DNA of 39,230 bases from Pseudomonadota bacterium (GTDB taxonomy: Bacteria > Bdellovibrionota > UBA1018 > CAIMNF01): assembly GCA_027491115.1 (NCBI GenBank), contig JAIXWV010000010.1:1-39230 (forward strand), read 5' to 3'. Each line of letters starts with the position of its first letter. Position 1 is the first letter of the stretch. A model generated the notes under the pieces. The model saw only the letters and a list, made by a program, of their open reading frames with translations, did no database searches and was not told where the DNA came from. The translations under genes and the position numbers were made by a program. Below are positions 31,620 to 39,230 of this stretch, piece after piece.

Positions 31620-32291
31620 ATGGATCTGAGGGGTGGCCTCTGGTGGAGGCGTTCAGCATCGAGTGCGGTGGATTTTACTCTGGAGCTCTGGGGCGGTCTG
31701 CTCGGCTCCTATTTTGGTGCGATGGTGGCCGCTTTGGTCACTACCATGAAATCGAGCGCCCCTGAACAAATGGAGCAATCGGTCCGGAGTGGCTTCGGCC
31801 TCGGATTTGCCTTTTGGGCCCTGTCGATTTCTTTGGTGAATCGCGTACTGATTCAAGGTGTATCCAGAGCCTCGATCGGAAAAAAACTCTTCAAGCTCGA
31901 ACTGATTTCCTCGGGTGAGCCCATCACCTGGACGACCATGCTCAAGCGTTGGGTGGTGTCGGTGGGTTCGATGGCTGTCGGGGGCTTCGGTTACTGGTAT
32001 GCGTTTTTCAACGACGAACGCAAGACCTTGCACGATCTCATTGCCGGAACCGATGTGGTGCCCATGTTTGAGAGTACTTCGGTGGCCATGGAGTACTCGC
32101 AGGAGTCCAAATCCTTCGAAGAAATTCGCGAGATTCTTGTGCCTCAGCCAGTGGCTCCACTCTCAGTGGAACCCGTGCTGGTAGTAGCCGAAGTGGTCGC
32201 AGAAAAGTCCACTTTGGCGGATGTGATCAGTATCGAGGAGTGGAGGAAGGACGACGACGAGAATCAGGACGAGAAGAAGCGGGTCGCTTGA
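31620..32291 (+). CDS. RDD-family membrane protein
   Basis: A 223-residue protein with the RDD signature: an Arg-rich N terminus (LWWRRSASSAVDFT, where the RDD pair is R and D), three hydrophobic spans, the conserved RASIGKKLFKLELIS loop, and the closing FNDERKTLHDLIAGTDVV. RDD proteins are small inner-membrane proteins of poorly defined role, often transport- or stress-related. After the core comes a long hydrophilic tail (about residues 160-223), ending in an acidic/basic run (WRKDDDENQDEKKRVA). Start ATG 31620 is preferred over the in-frame TTG 31602. The tail is antisense to the C terminus of the convergent 32227 gene (65-base overlap). Confidence 0.88.
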   Translation: MDLRGGLWWRRSASSAVDFTLELWGGLLGSYFGAMVAALVTTMKSSAPEQMEQSVRSGFGLGFAFWALSISLVNRVLIQGVSRASIGKKLFKLELISSGEPITWTTMLKRWVVSVGSMAVGGFGYWYAFFNDERKTLHDLIAGTDVVPMFESTSVAMEYSQESKSFEEIREILVPQPVAPLSVEPVLVVAEVVAEKSTLADVISIEEWRKDDDENQDEKKRVA

Positions 32292-34242
32292 TCGGAATTC
32301 CGATCTTCACGTTGCCCTGAACACCCTGATTTCCGCCCACCCCCTGAATGAACCCCGAGATGTTCGTTCCACCCTCGGTCTGCAGTCGGAGCCCGCCTTG
32401 CGCGCCGGTCGGGGCATTCAATAAATTATTTTGTGAGCGGTATCCGCCCCAATTCCCGTTCTGGTATCCGACGAACGCGTAAACCCTCACGCCAAGCGGC
32501 GCCTGCACGCTGAGTCCGGTGGTGATCCCGGCCACCTGCCCGATTGCTGTGCCTTGGTAATCCACCTTGGTGATCGAGCTCATTCCAGCCTGGATCGGCA
32601 CATGCATTGCGCCCTGTGCATTCACTTGGTTCAAGATCAGACCGGAGTGGTCGAAGGTCCGTTTGATCCCGTTCCAGCCTGGAGCCGACATCGCGCCGTG
32701 GTGAGCGCCGACGTTGGTGAAGCCGAAAAAGTGATCCACCTCCGCACGCCCCGTGAACACCGGTGCCTTCGGATTCCGAGGAGTGGTGCGGAAATCAATC
32801 GCATTCTGGGTCTGGAAATTACCCGAGAAAGACGGAATCCAACTGCCCACCGCATCTGAATCCAGATTGCGTCCATAGGTGGCGTCGAGTTGCACGCCGG
32901 TCGTTCCACGGATCGTCACACCCGGGCCCACGTACTGGAACACCTGACGACTCAGGTTCTGCTGGACTGCAAACACCACATTCACGGGAGATTCGCTTTG
33001 ATGCAGTCGCTGGACGCCTCCGCCCACCTGGGTGAACGACTCGAAGCCCAGGAGCTTGCCACGGTGCTTGGCGACCAACACCAAGACCTCCGAGTTTGAG
33101 GTTTGGGCCACACCCGCACCAAGTGCATTCCTGCCTCTTTCGAATTCGGCCAACAAGAGGCTCGGTCGGTAGCCGGTCTGGATGATCCGGGTCCCTTCGC
33201 CTGCGGCCATCCGGAACACTTGCCCAAGTTCAGTTTCAGCGACGGTCACCTCGCGCATCACGCCTTGGTCGACTTTGGCGATCCTGGTGTTGGTGGTGGG
33301 CATCTCCGGGTCGATGGTGATATCTCCCTTGCCGGTCGTGCGTTCGTCTTGGTTGATGATCGTCCTAACTTTACCTTCATCACTCATCAAAAGGGCGTAG
33401 TGGGAGCCGCTGTTGATGGTGAACACGTCTTCTTTCGGGAAGAGTTTGGCGGCAACCTGGGCCAGGGCTTGGTTGATGTCGTTGCAGACGCCTCCTTGTT
33501 TCTCATTTCCGGCCACGGCAGCGTTGATCATGTGCGAGAGCGAAAGATTCTGTGTTGCGATCGGGTCTTTACCTGTGTGCTGAAGCGGGTTGCGCTCATC
33601 ATTGTAGTTGTCATAGAGGAGCTCCGAGAGATTCGTCAGCAATTGGAGGCGAATTTCCTTGTCGGGGGAGTAGGCCTGCATGGCTCCGGCAATGCGGGTG
33701 GCGATTTCATTTTCACTGAGTCCCGGGGATTCCTGGGTGAGGCGGGCCAGTCCGTTGATGAACAGGGTCTGGGCACGAATCTCGTTTTCGCCCGAATTGG
33801 CTTTCGCAAAGTTGACGAGACTCTGGGTCGGCCATTCGTTCGTGCCGCCATGGCTGGGGGTCGGGTAGGCAAGGGATCCCTGCAGATTCCTCACGCGATT
33901 GTAATCCGGCGACCGAACCGGGCCATTCGGATTCCGCGTGTTCTTCTCGGCAATCAAGAGAATCGTCGTCTGTTCCTCTTCTTCCTTTCCGGGGTTGGAA
34001 GACGGAGTGGGCCCTGCCAGAGAAGCCGTGCAGGCTGCCGGAGTTGGACTCGGAGCAGCCGCATGGATCAAGGCATCGAATGGAAGGTTCCGACATCCCT
34101 CTTCTTGAGTGAGGCACTGATTCACCAAATTCTGACCGAGGGCACGTGTCAGCCCGGTCAAGCTGCTTCCTCCTGCAAGGGCACGGGACTCTCCCAGGAG
34201 GGGCATCAAGAGGATGGCAAACAGGATTCGATAAAGGTTCAC
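32227..34242 (-). CDS. Large exported protein with transglutaminase-like Cys/His motif and C-terminal beta-rich repeats
   Basis: A 671-residue protein (GTG start, 34242). Signal peptide: MNLYRILFAILLMPLLGESRALA-GG. A Pro/Ser/Glu-rich linker lies at about 62-95. The central domain has GGVCNDINQALAQVA (C253) and, 28 residues on, INSGSHYALLM (H281) followed by RTIINQDE, an arrangement like the Cys-His-Asn/Asp of transglutaminase-like or papain-fold enzymes. From about 370 to 650 the protein is Gly/Asn-rich and beta-like, with repeated aromatic-ended strands (GVRVYAFVGYQNG, GGLRLQTEG, GFIQGVGGNQGV), suggesting an outer-membrane barrel or surface repeat. The tail is basic (RRRP, SSTPRY). No family is recognised. 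It is divergent from the Cys-rich gene at 34350. Confidence 0.75.
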   Translation of the reverse strand: MNLYRILFAILLMPLLGESRALAGGSSLTGLTRALGQNLVNQCLTQEEGCRNLPFDALIHAAAPSPTPAACTASLAGPTPSSNPGKEEEEQTTILLIAEKNTRNPNGPVRSPDYNRVRNLQGSLAYPTPSHGGTNEWPTQSLVNFAKANSGENEIRAQTLFINGLARLTQESPGLSENEIATRIAGAMQAYSPDKEIRLQLLTNLSELLYDNYNDERNPLQHTGKDPIATQNLSLSHMINAAVAGNEKQGGVCNDINQALAQVAAKLFPKEDVFTINSGSHYALLMSDEGKVRTIINQDERTTGKGDITIDPEMPTTNTRIAKVDQGVMREVTVAETELGQVFRMAAGEGTRIIQTGYRPSLLLAEFERGRNALGAGVAQTSNSEVLVLVAKHRGKLLGFESFTQVGGGVQRLHQSESPVNVVFAVQQNLSRQVFQYVGPGVTIRGTTGVQLDATYGRNLDSDAVGSWIPSFSGNFQTQNAIDFRTTPRNPKAPVFTGRAEVDHFFGFTNVGAHHGAMSAPGWNGIKRTFDHSGLILNQVNAQGAMHVPIQAGMSSITKVDYQGTAIGQVAGITTGLSVQAPLGVRVYAFVGYQNGNWGGYRSQNNLLNAPTGAQGGLRLQTEGGTNISGFIQGVGGNQGVQGNVKIGIPIKRPASSRPDSRRRPSSTPRY

Positions 34243-34349
34243 TCACTCGGATCGGCGGGCGCGCCCCAAAAGATGAGTCAAACAAGACACATTATGGGAC
34301 CCAGCAGAAACAATTATCATCATGGAGTCAAGGCAGGTGGAATTCTGAC

Positions 34350-36170
34350 ATGATGGCACACGTTAGGACAGTGAAGCAGGGGGTGAGGTTGGGAGCGATA
34401 TCCGTTCTGACACTTGCCTGGGTCACCATTTTTATTCCGATCTCGTTTGCCCAAATGGCCAATCCCGACGCACCTCCCTCGACCCAGCCCCAAGAACGTG
34501 AATATTGCATCATGGATACGGAGGGAGTCTGCCTCACCACTCCCACCCCCACAGCAGGAGGGGGCGGAGTGAGGCCTGTCGGCCCATTGGGACCCCTAGG
34601 GCCCTCAGGACAATCAGGCCATTCTGGCACGACGCCGGTGACGCCGGATCCTTATGGCGGGACTAATGAAGGCACGTCGGGCCCCAGCGTGAATCTGAAT
34701 TGCGTAGCTGGAGTGGCTTGCACGGGTCTTGGGGGTCGAAGCGGGGTCTGGTTCGTGGGGCGAGGCAACCCCTGTTGTGGAGAAGGTGGAGGATGCTGTC
34801 AGGTCGACCCTCGCGGAGTTCCGATTGCCTGTCTTGCGGGACCCTTCACCTGTTCCGGGGGAGCGGAATCTTCTCCGAGGCCTACTGCGACACCCAATCT
34901 CTCGCTGCCACTTTGCGCCGAAGGAGTGACCTGCACCTCCGTCACGCCACCCAATCCATCCGGGAAGTGGACCAAAATTTGCGGTCCAGGGAACTTAGAT
35001 TGTTTCTCCTGTTGCATGTCCTCCACCCGACCTTTTTTTGCTGGAGGAGGGAGCTTGCCCCCAGTCATGAGCTGCCATTCGGGGCCCTTTCAGCAATGTC
35101 GTGCTGAGCCCACGCCTCCTCCTCCGGTGTCTTCTGCGTCCAACTGCGGAATTGGCCTTGCTTGCCAGAGTGTCGGTTCCGGAGGGGTCGGTAAGATGAC
35201 CCTCGATCGGGGCTGTTGCTCGACTGAAACGGGATGCATGGCCCCCCCTTATGTTTGCCCTCCAACCATCGGCGTGACTCCACCATCACCCCCGAGCTCG
35301 CCGTATCTGGACCCGCTTCAGCCAGCCCAGTGCCAGAAAGGATTCACGAAACTGGGGGGCCGGTGCGTGATCGATCCTGTGTTTCACACCTGCGCGCGAT
35401 CCGCGAATGGATCGGTGATGTCTTCGGCATCGGGTGCGGATTTCGATACCTTCTTGAATCCCAAACTCAAATGTTGCATGGGTGAGTACGACGGAACCTT
35501 CATCGGTGGAGCTCACTACAAGTTCGATTGTATTGAGAATGTGAAGTCCTATCCGGATTTCGACCAACTCTGGGATAAGAGCGATCTTGATGTCAATGGG
35601 GGGGCGCCTTACGCGGTGACACTTTCTGGCTTTGCATCGAAGCCCGTCACAGGATTTTACGCGCTGGAGTCGGGTAATTTGCGCCGATGTGGAGAGTTCA
35701 GCGAGTTTGCGGCAAACGGGCCGATTCAGCCCTATCGAGTCGACGGGCCTCAGACCGTGGTTCAACAGAACAAAGTGGGCGAAGGGGTCAAGGTGCCCGT
35801 GGGGTCTCCCATTCCGATTCCGACGGGTGCGGGATTTTCTTCGATCCGTTCAAAGGTGCTGGGTCAAGGAAAAAGGATTCCTGAAACAGTCCAGGAGATG
35901 CGGCGCTGTCCGGTTCTGGTTCGTGCAGCGATGCTGATCAATTGTAAGCCATCGAGTTCATCCAATCCCAACACCTATGTTGACAACACCGCCTCCACTG
36001 ACAAGGTCCGCTGTATCTCTGGGGCCAGTGTTCAATTCCAGATTCAACTCAGGCAGGTGTACGAGATCACCGGACAGGCAACTTTGAAGACCGTGGACAC
36101 CTTAGTGAACTCTGGAGCACAGGGAACCTTGTCGATCGAGCAAATCTTGAAGACTCGCGTGGATCAATAA
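34350..36170 (+). CDS. Large exported Cys-rich repeat protein with a short collagen-like tract
   Basis: A 606-residue protein; ATG 34350 (or 34353) with AGGTGG 9 bases upstream. The hydrophobic export segment is GAISVLTLAWVTIFIPISFA, after a basic start (RTVKQGVR). A Gly-X-Y run of five triplets lies at about 78-93 (GPLGPLGPSGQSGHSG). Three Cys-rich repeats follow at about 118-168, 189-250 and 266-303. Each opens with the pattern C-x2-G-[VL]-[AT]-C, has a CC pair in the middle, and closes with another cysteine around a CxxGPF or PPYVC block. The C-terminal half is less Cys-rich and contains a beta-like region. About 30 cysteines suggest an extracellular, disulfide-stabilised protein. The family is not recognised. 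Confidence 0.75.
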   Translation: MMAHVRTVKQGVRLGAISVLTLAWVTIFIPISFAQMANPDAPPSTQPQEREYCIMDTEGVCLTTPTPTAGGGGVRPVGPLGPLGPSGQSGHSGTTPVTPDPYGGTNEGTSGPSVNLNCVAGVACTGLGGRSGVWFVGRGNPCCGEGGGCCQVDPRGVPIACLAGPFTCSGGAESSPRPTATPNLSLPLCAEGVTCTSVTPPNPSGKWTKICGPGNLDCFSCCMSSTRPFFAGGGSLPPVMSCHSGPFQQCRAEPTPPPPVSSASNCGIGLACQSVGSGGVGKMTLDRGCCSTETGCMAPPYVCPPTIGVTPPSPPSSPYLDPLQPAQCQKGFTKLGGRCVIDPVFHTCARSANGSVMSSASGADFDTFLNPKLKCCMGEYDGTFIGGAHYKFDCIENVKSYPDFDQLWDKSDLDVNGGAPYAVTLSGFASKPVTGFYALESGNLRRCGEFSEFAANGPIQPYRVDGPQTVVQQNKVGEGVKVPVGSPIPIPTGAGFSSIRSKVLGQGKRIPETVQEMRRCPVLVRAAMLINCKPSSSSNPNTYVDNTASTDKVRCISGASVQFQIQLRQVYEITGQATLKTVDTLVNSGAQGTLSIEQILKTRVDQ

Positions 36171-36183
36171 GTCCGGTTGGTTC

Positions 36184-37263
36184 TCAGGGAAGTCGCGACA
36201 TCGCCGCCCGCACCGGTGGCGCATCGATCAGGGCCTCAATCCGGCCGGTGACGGTGGCCACCACCTTCTCGAATGCTTCCGGTCGCGCCACTCCAGCGGC
36301 ATACTCGTGACCACCACCACCGAGTTCCATGGCGATCTTGTTGATCACGAACTTGCCCTTCGACTTGATCGAGACCCGGGTCATCTCGCCGTCGTCTTCT
36401 TCGCGGAAGATGCACACCACTTCTGCCGTGCGGAGGACAAGGAGCAGGTTCAAGAACGACATCGTGTCGTCGGCTGTGGCCTTGAACTTTTTGCGCAGAT
36501 CGAGCCGCATCTCCATCCAAGCGAGCTTGCCGTTCTTCGAGACCTTGGTGTTCTGGAGCAAGAGCCCAAGCAACTGCACATGCGAGAGCTCTTTGGTGCT
36601 GTAGATCTGTTGATAGATCTCTTCCGGATTCACACCGAGCTCGATCATCTCGGCTGCAATACGATGGGACTCGGGCGTGGTCCGGGCGTATCGGAAGCTG
36701 TTCGTATCCGTCATCACCGAGACATAAAGCCCAAGGGCCATGTCTCCGTTCAGCTTGGTGAGTTGCAGCTCATTGAAGAGTTGATACAGCAATTCTCCAA
36801 TCGAGCTCGAATGATGATCCGAGACCACCATGGCGTTTTGAGGCAATGTCGGGGTTTCAGAAGAAGTGAGCAGATCGGGGTGATGATCGAGGAATACGAT
36901 CTTCCGTGCGCGGAGCGGAAGCTCCTGCCAGAGCTTGCCGAGTCGACGTGGATCATTGGTGTCGACGATGATCCAGAGATCGCACTGATCCCAGATCTCG
37001 GCCTCGCCCGGACCGAGCAAAATGGTTTTGTCAGGATCCAGGAAGCGGTATCGGTTCGGGATCGTGTCCGGGTTGTAAACCTTGACCGATTTCCGGGCGC
37101 GCTTCAGGTAATGAAAAAGCGCGACTTCGGCCCCGAGGCCGTCGCCGTCGGGCTGGACGTGAGTCGAGATCAGGATACGTTTTGCGTCTCCGATCAAGGT
37201 CTTGAACGATGCGAATTCCTTGTTCTTCGACAAGGGCACCGGTTTGGTTTTTTTTGCGCTCAA
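36184..37263 (-). CDS. DHH-family phosphoesterase (NrnA/RecJ-like)
   Basis: A 359-residue DHH/DHHA1 enzyme. Seen in order: STHVQPDGDGLGAEVAL (metal-binding Asp pair), LWIIVDTNDP, the DHH motif LDHHPD, VMTDTNSFRY, and the C-terminal DHHA1 block with GGGGHEYAAG (substrate phosphate binding). This is the set of nano-RNase/pAp-phosphatase or c-di-nucleotide phosphodiesterase-like members, so it may degrade short oligonucleotides or cyclic dinucleotides. Start: TTG 37263 with AGG 6 bases upstream. Frames open to 37365 run over the start of the divergent gene and are less likely; GTG 37239 is another option. It is divergent from the 37298 gene, 34 bases apart. Confidence 0.9.
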   Translation of the reverse strand: MSAKKTKPVPLSKNKEFASFKTLIGDAKRILISTHVQPDGDGLGAEVALFHYLKRARKSVKVYNPDTIPNRYRFLDPDKTILLGPGEAEIWDQCDLWIIVDTNDPRRLGKLWQELPLRARKIVFLDHHPDLLTSSETPTLPQNAMVVSDHHSSSIGELLYQLFNELQLTKLNGDMALGLYVSVMTDTNSFRYARTTPESHRIAAEMIELGVNPEEIYQQIYSTKELSHVQLLGLLLQNTKVSKNGKLAWMEMRLDLRKKFKATADDTMSFLNLLLVLRTAEVVCIFREEDDGEMTRVSIKSKGKFVINKIAMELGGGGHEYAAGVARPEAFEKVVATVTGRIEALIDAPPVRAAMSRLP

Positions 37264-37297
37264 GCTCCACCTCGGAATTGCCGAAATCTTTCTCAAG

Positions 37298-37663
37298 ATG
37301 ACTTCACTTGATTCGGCAGCTAAACAAGATCCTCTGTACACCATCTTCGAACAACACCTCTTCAACTTTCAAGATCCGAATTCTGACAGGAATGTGTTTG
37401 TCGAGACCGTCATCCAGGACTACCTGAGTCACATGCGCCGATTGGGGCTTTCGATTCCGGTCGAGTGGGAGCACCAGATTTTTGAGGAATTGTTCTTCCA
37501 AGTGAACTCGATGCTCGTTAAGAAGATCTACGGATGTCAAACGATCGACGAGTACACCGCCAAAGCTCCGGCGGCCGCGAAGCGCAAAGCACGCGCGAAT
37601 TACAATCGCCTGAGCAAAGCCAAGCCGAAGACGAAGAAAGCCGCCACCAATCAAGCCGCTTGA
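37298..37663 (+). CDS. Small protein with basic Ala/Lys-rich tail
   Basis: A 121-residue cytoplasmic protein. Residues about 10-80 are helical, with an aromatic-rich core (YTIFEQHLFNFQ, VFVETVIQDYLSHMRRLG, IFEELFFQVNSMLVKKIYG). The last 30 residues are Lys/Ala-rich (AAAKRKARANYN, KAKPKTKKAA), as in small histone-like or nucleic-acid-binding tails. The family is not recognised. The start ATG 37298 is divergent from the DHH gene. The stop codon overlaps the TTG start of the glycosyltransferase gene (TTGA), so the two are translationally coupled. No good Shine-Dalgarno is seen at this ATG. Confidence 0.65.
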   Translation: MTSLDSAAKQDPLYTIFEQHLFNFQDPNSDRNVFVETVIQDYLSHMRRLGLSIPVEWEHQIFEELFFQVNSMLVKKIYGCQTIDEYTAKAPAAAKRKARANYNRLSKAKPKTKKAATNQAA

Positions 37664-38802
37664 AGGTCGCGATCGTCCACGATTGGCTGAACGGCATGCG
37701 CGGAGGCGAGATCGTCTTCGAGGCCCTGCTTGATCTCTATCCGGATGCGGACGTCTTCACTCTGATCTACGAACCGCGGAAGCTTTCGCCCGGGCTTCAA
37801 GAAAAACTCAGGCGCACGCGCGTGCACGCCTCGTTTTTGAGCGTGCTGAAGCTGACCCGCAAATTCTACCGTCAATTATTGCCCATTCTGCCCTTTGCGA
37901 TCCGGAGCTTCGATCTCTATCCCTATGACCTCGTGATCTCGTCTTCTCATTGCGTGGCCAAGGGGGTGAAGAAGCGCCCGGATGCCACCCATGTGAGTTA
38001 CATCCACGCGCCCATGCGTTACATGTGGGATCGCTTCGATGATTACTTCGGCAAGGGGCGGGTTTCGCCCCTGATTCGTCTGGTGGCCCTGGTGTGCCGA
38101 CCTTTTTTGCGGGCCTGGGACCGCCGGTCTGCCCGCACCGATAGAATTGACGTGCTCCTTTCGAACAGCGACTTCATCGGTCAGGAAATCGAGCGGAACT
38201 ACAGCCGCCCCGCCCGGACCCTTTATCCCTTTGCCCGACTCGAGCGCTTCCGGCGCCCTCGCCAGGTCGGGAACTACTATTTGATGGTGGGGGCCTTTGC
38301 TCCCTACAAAATGACCGATCAGGCGATCGAAGCCTTCGCCCGGCTGAGCCTTCCGCTCCGGATTGTGGGCTCTGGGCAAGACGAAGCCAGGCTCTTTGCG
38401 CTTCGTGACCGGCTCCATGCCCGCAACATCGAGTTCGTCAAAAGCCCTGACAATGAGAGAATCGAGCGCCTGTACGCTGAATGCAAAGCCTTCATTTTCC
38501 CTGGAAAAGAGGACTTTGGCATTACTCCTCTGGAGGCCATGGCCTCGGGGGCGCCCGTGATTGCATTTGGGGAGGGTGGGGCCTGCGAGACCGTGAGCCC
38601 GGACGCTGGGATCCTTTACCGCCCTCAAACCGTCGAGGCATTGATGGAGGCCGTGCTCGAGATCGAGACCGGCCGACGGTACTTCCAAGAGCAAAATTGC
38701 CGAAAAAGAGCAGCTTTTTTCACCGAATCGCGCTTCAAAGCCGAGTTCCAAGAGGTGGTCGAAAACGCTCTTTCGGCAAAAGCCGACCGTAAAAGAACAT
38801 AA
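37660..38802 (+). CDS. GT4-family glycosyltransferase
   Basis: A 380-residue GT-B fold glycosyltransferase. The N-terminal domain starts KVAIVHDWLNGMRGGE (the acceptor/sugar-binding GG loop), with HAPMRYMWD in the middle. The C-terminal nucleotide-sugar domain has YLMVGAFAPYK, then FIFPGKEDFGITPLEAMASGAPVIAFGEGGACETV, containing the E-x7-E motif typical of GT4. It resembles WbaZ-type mannosyl/rhamnosyl transferases used in surface polysaccharide synthesis; donor and acceptor are unknown. The only supportable start is TTG 37660, overlapping the stop of the small gene. Frames further upstream run inside that gene in another phase. Confidence 0.9.
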   Translation: MKVAIVHDWLNGMRGGEIVFEALLDLYPDADVFTLIYEPRKLSPGLQEKLRRTRVHASFLSVLKLTRKFYRQLLPILPFAIRSFDLYPYDLVISSSHCVAKGVKKRPDATHVSYIHAPMRYMWDRFDDYFGKGRVSPLIRLVALVCRPFLRAWDRRSARTDRIDVLLSNSDFIGQEIERNYSRPARTLYPFARLERFRRPRQVGNYYLMVGAFAPYKMTDQAIEAFARLSLPLRIVGSGQDEARLFALRDRLHARNIEFVKSPDNERIERLYAECKAFIFPGKEDFGITPLEAMASGAPVIAFGEGGACETVSPDAGILYRPQTVEALMEAVLEIETGRRYFQEQNCRKRAAFFTESRFKAEFQEVVENALSAKADRKRT

Positions 38803-39132
38803 AAGATCCAAAATGGCACGCCGCATTTACGCGGGGCGCATGGGCAAAAAATACCAAGTGCCGGGGTTGGGCTCGAGGGTGCCGTAGGAGCCTGCGGGAA
38901 AAAGATGGCTGATTTTCGGCCAAAAAAAGCAGGTTTTCCGAAATCCGTGCGTGAATAAGGTCGTTGATGCCTGTTCTGCCGCCCGGCTTTGCCGAGGGGG
39001 AAGGGTGGGCCCCATGTCGCCCCGAAAATTGACAATCATCGGTCTGCCCTTATCCTGAGTGCATAGACAACAGAAGAGGGGCCCAATAAAGGGATCCTCA
39101 AACAACAACGAAGAAAAAGGAGTGTCCAGGTT
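38803..39132. other. 330-base intergenic region before the last gene
   Basis: I see no coding gene here. It contains a small CGGC-ttt-GCCG stem (38984-38994), scattered GC-rich palindromic bits near 38820-38835, and a promoter for the final gene at 39029-39056. On the minus strand a TGGC/GCCA stem near 38910-38926 is followed by TCTTTTT, but there is no minus-strand gene for it to terminate. No terminator is obvious for the glycosyltransferase transcript. Confidence 0.5.
39029..39056 (+). promoter_or_regulatory. Promoter of the last (partial) gene
   Basis: A perfect TTGACA (39029-39034), 16 bases, TATCCT (39051-39056). The leader is about 70 bases and ends with AAGGAG (39117-39122), ten bases before ATG 39133. 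This is one of the strongest promoter-like pairs in the window. Confidence 0.65.
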
Positions 39133-39230
39133 ATGAAAAATACCCTCGCACTAGTTCTGGCTTTAGCAGTTGTATCGTCCCCTGCATACGCATCTCGCGC
39201 GCGCCTCGAAGCGCTCGGCGAAGGTAAGAA
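39133..39230 (+). CDS. N terminus of an exported envelope protein (cut by the window end)
   Basis: Only 32 codons are present. They encode a signal peptide (MKNTLALVLALAVVSSPAYA) followed by SRARLEALGEGK. The mature start ASRARLEALG is like what I recall of outer-membrane proteins of Bdellovibrio-type bacteria; this is from memory and unverified. The strong TTGACA promoter, long leader and good AAGGAG suggest high expression. Confidence 0.7.
   Translation, partial: MKNTLALVLALAVVSSPAYASRARLEALGEGK

Noticed and set aside
33103-34353. A 416-codon plus-strand frame opposite the large exported transglutaminase-like gene
   Set aside because: Its translation has no recognisable features, while the opposite frame has a signal peptide and ordered domains.
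36307-37311. A 334-codon plus-strand frame opposite the DHH phosphoesterase gene
   Set aside because: The DHH motifs on the minus strand are complete; the antisense frame is a by-product of codon bias.
37876-38826. A 316-codon minus-strand frame opposite the glycosyltransferase gene
   Set aside because: The GT4 motifs are on the plus strand; the antisense translation is unstructured in composition and lacks a start context.
1-39230. tRNA or rRNA genes, CRISPR arrays, insertion sequences, prophage or integron features
   Set aside because: All gaps were inspected; most are under 200 bases and none shows a tRNA-like clover-leaf, repeated spacers, transposase remnants or terminal inverted repeats.

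Overview
This 39.2 kb window is a densely packed chromosomal stretch from a Gram-negative bacterium of moderate to high G+C. The mix of content fits a Bdellovibrionota-like (Bdellovibrio-type) organism: many exported or lipoprotein genes of unknown function, a chemoreceptor, a PilZ protein, an RND pump, a FecR/beta-barrel protein, and a final partial gene whose N terminus looks like an envelope protein of that group. The taxonomic call is an inference from memory, with no database support. I see no rRNA, tRNA, CRISPR, phage or insertion-sequence genes, and no gene stands out as recently acquired.

Layout. 1-5.4 kb: a minus-strand operon of a TetR regulator, a TolC-like outer-membrane factor and an RND permease. 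A strong palindromic operator lies inside its promoter, and no periplasmic adaptor gene is present. 5.5-9.8 kb: a 40-residue AN1-like zinc-finger protein, an SRPBCC protein, a chemoreceptor, a candidate structured RNA, a small exported protein, a membrane-anchored glutaredoxin and a fatty-acid desaturase. 9.9-13 kb: three exported proteins of unknown function. 13-15 kb: folE, an exported c-type cytochrome fusion and a multi-span membrane protein, with overlapping reading frames. 15-20 kb: a lipoprotein, an exported protein, an ABC1/UbiB-type kinase and an 806-residue exported envelope protein that starts with TTG. 19.9-22.8 kb: a short-chain dehydrogenase, a beta-CASP RNase-like metallo-hydrolase and an exported protein.

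23-25.4 kb holds a tight three-gene unit: exported glutathione peroxidase, exported MsrB-MsrA fusion, and a CBS-pseudoreceiver protein. It probably serves oxidative defence and repair in the envelope. 25.5-27.6 kb: acyl-CoA dehydrogenase and a lipoprotein. 27.6-30.3 kb (minus): an apparently exported methyltransferase, an RsgA GTPase lacking its zinc knuckle, and a FecR/barrel protein. 30.3-32.3 kb: a PilZ membrane protein, tadA and an RDD protein. 32.2-36.2 kb: two large divergent exported proteins, one transglutaminase-like with a possible barrel, the other with three cysteine-rich repeats and a short collagen-like tract. 36.2-39.2 kb: a DHH phosphoesterase, a small basic-tailed protein, a GT4 glycosyltransferase and the start of an exported protein.

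The most notable regulatory pattern is that several genes have no Shine-Dalgarno sequence but carry a -10-like hexamer 6-11 bases before the start codon, suggesting leaderless or nearly leaderless mRNAs. All functional calls come from motif reading by eye.
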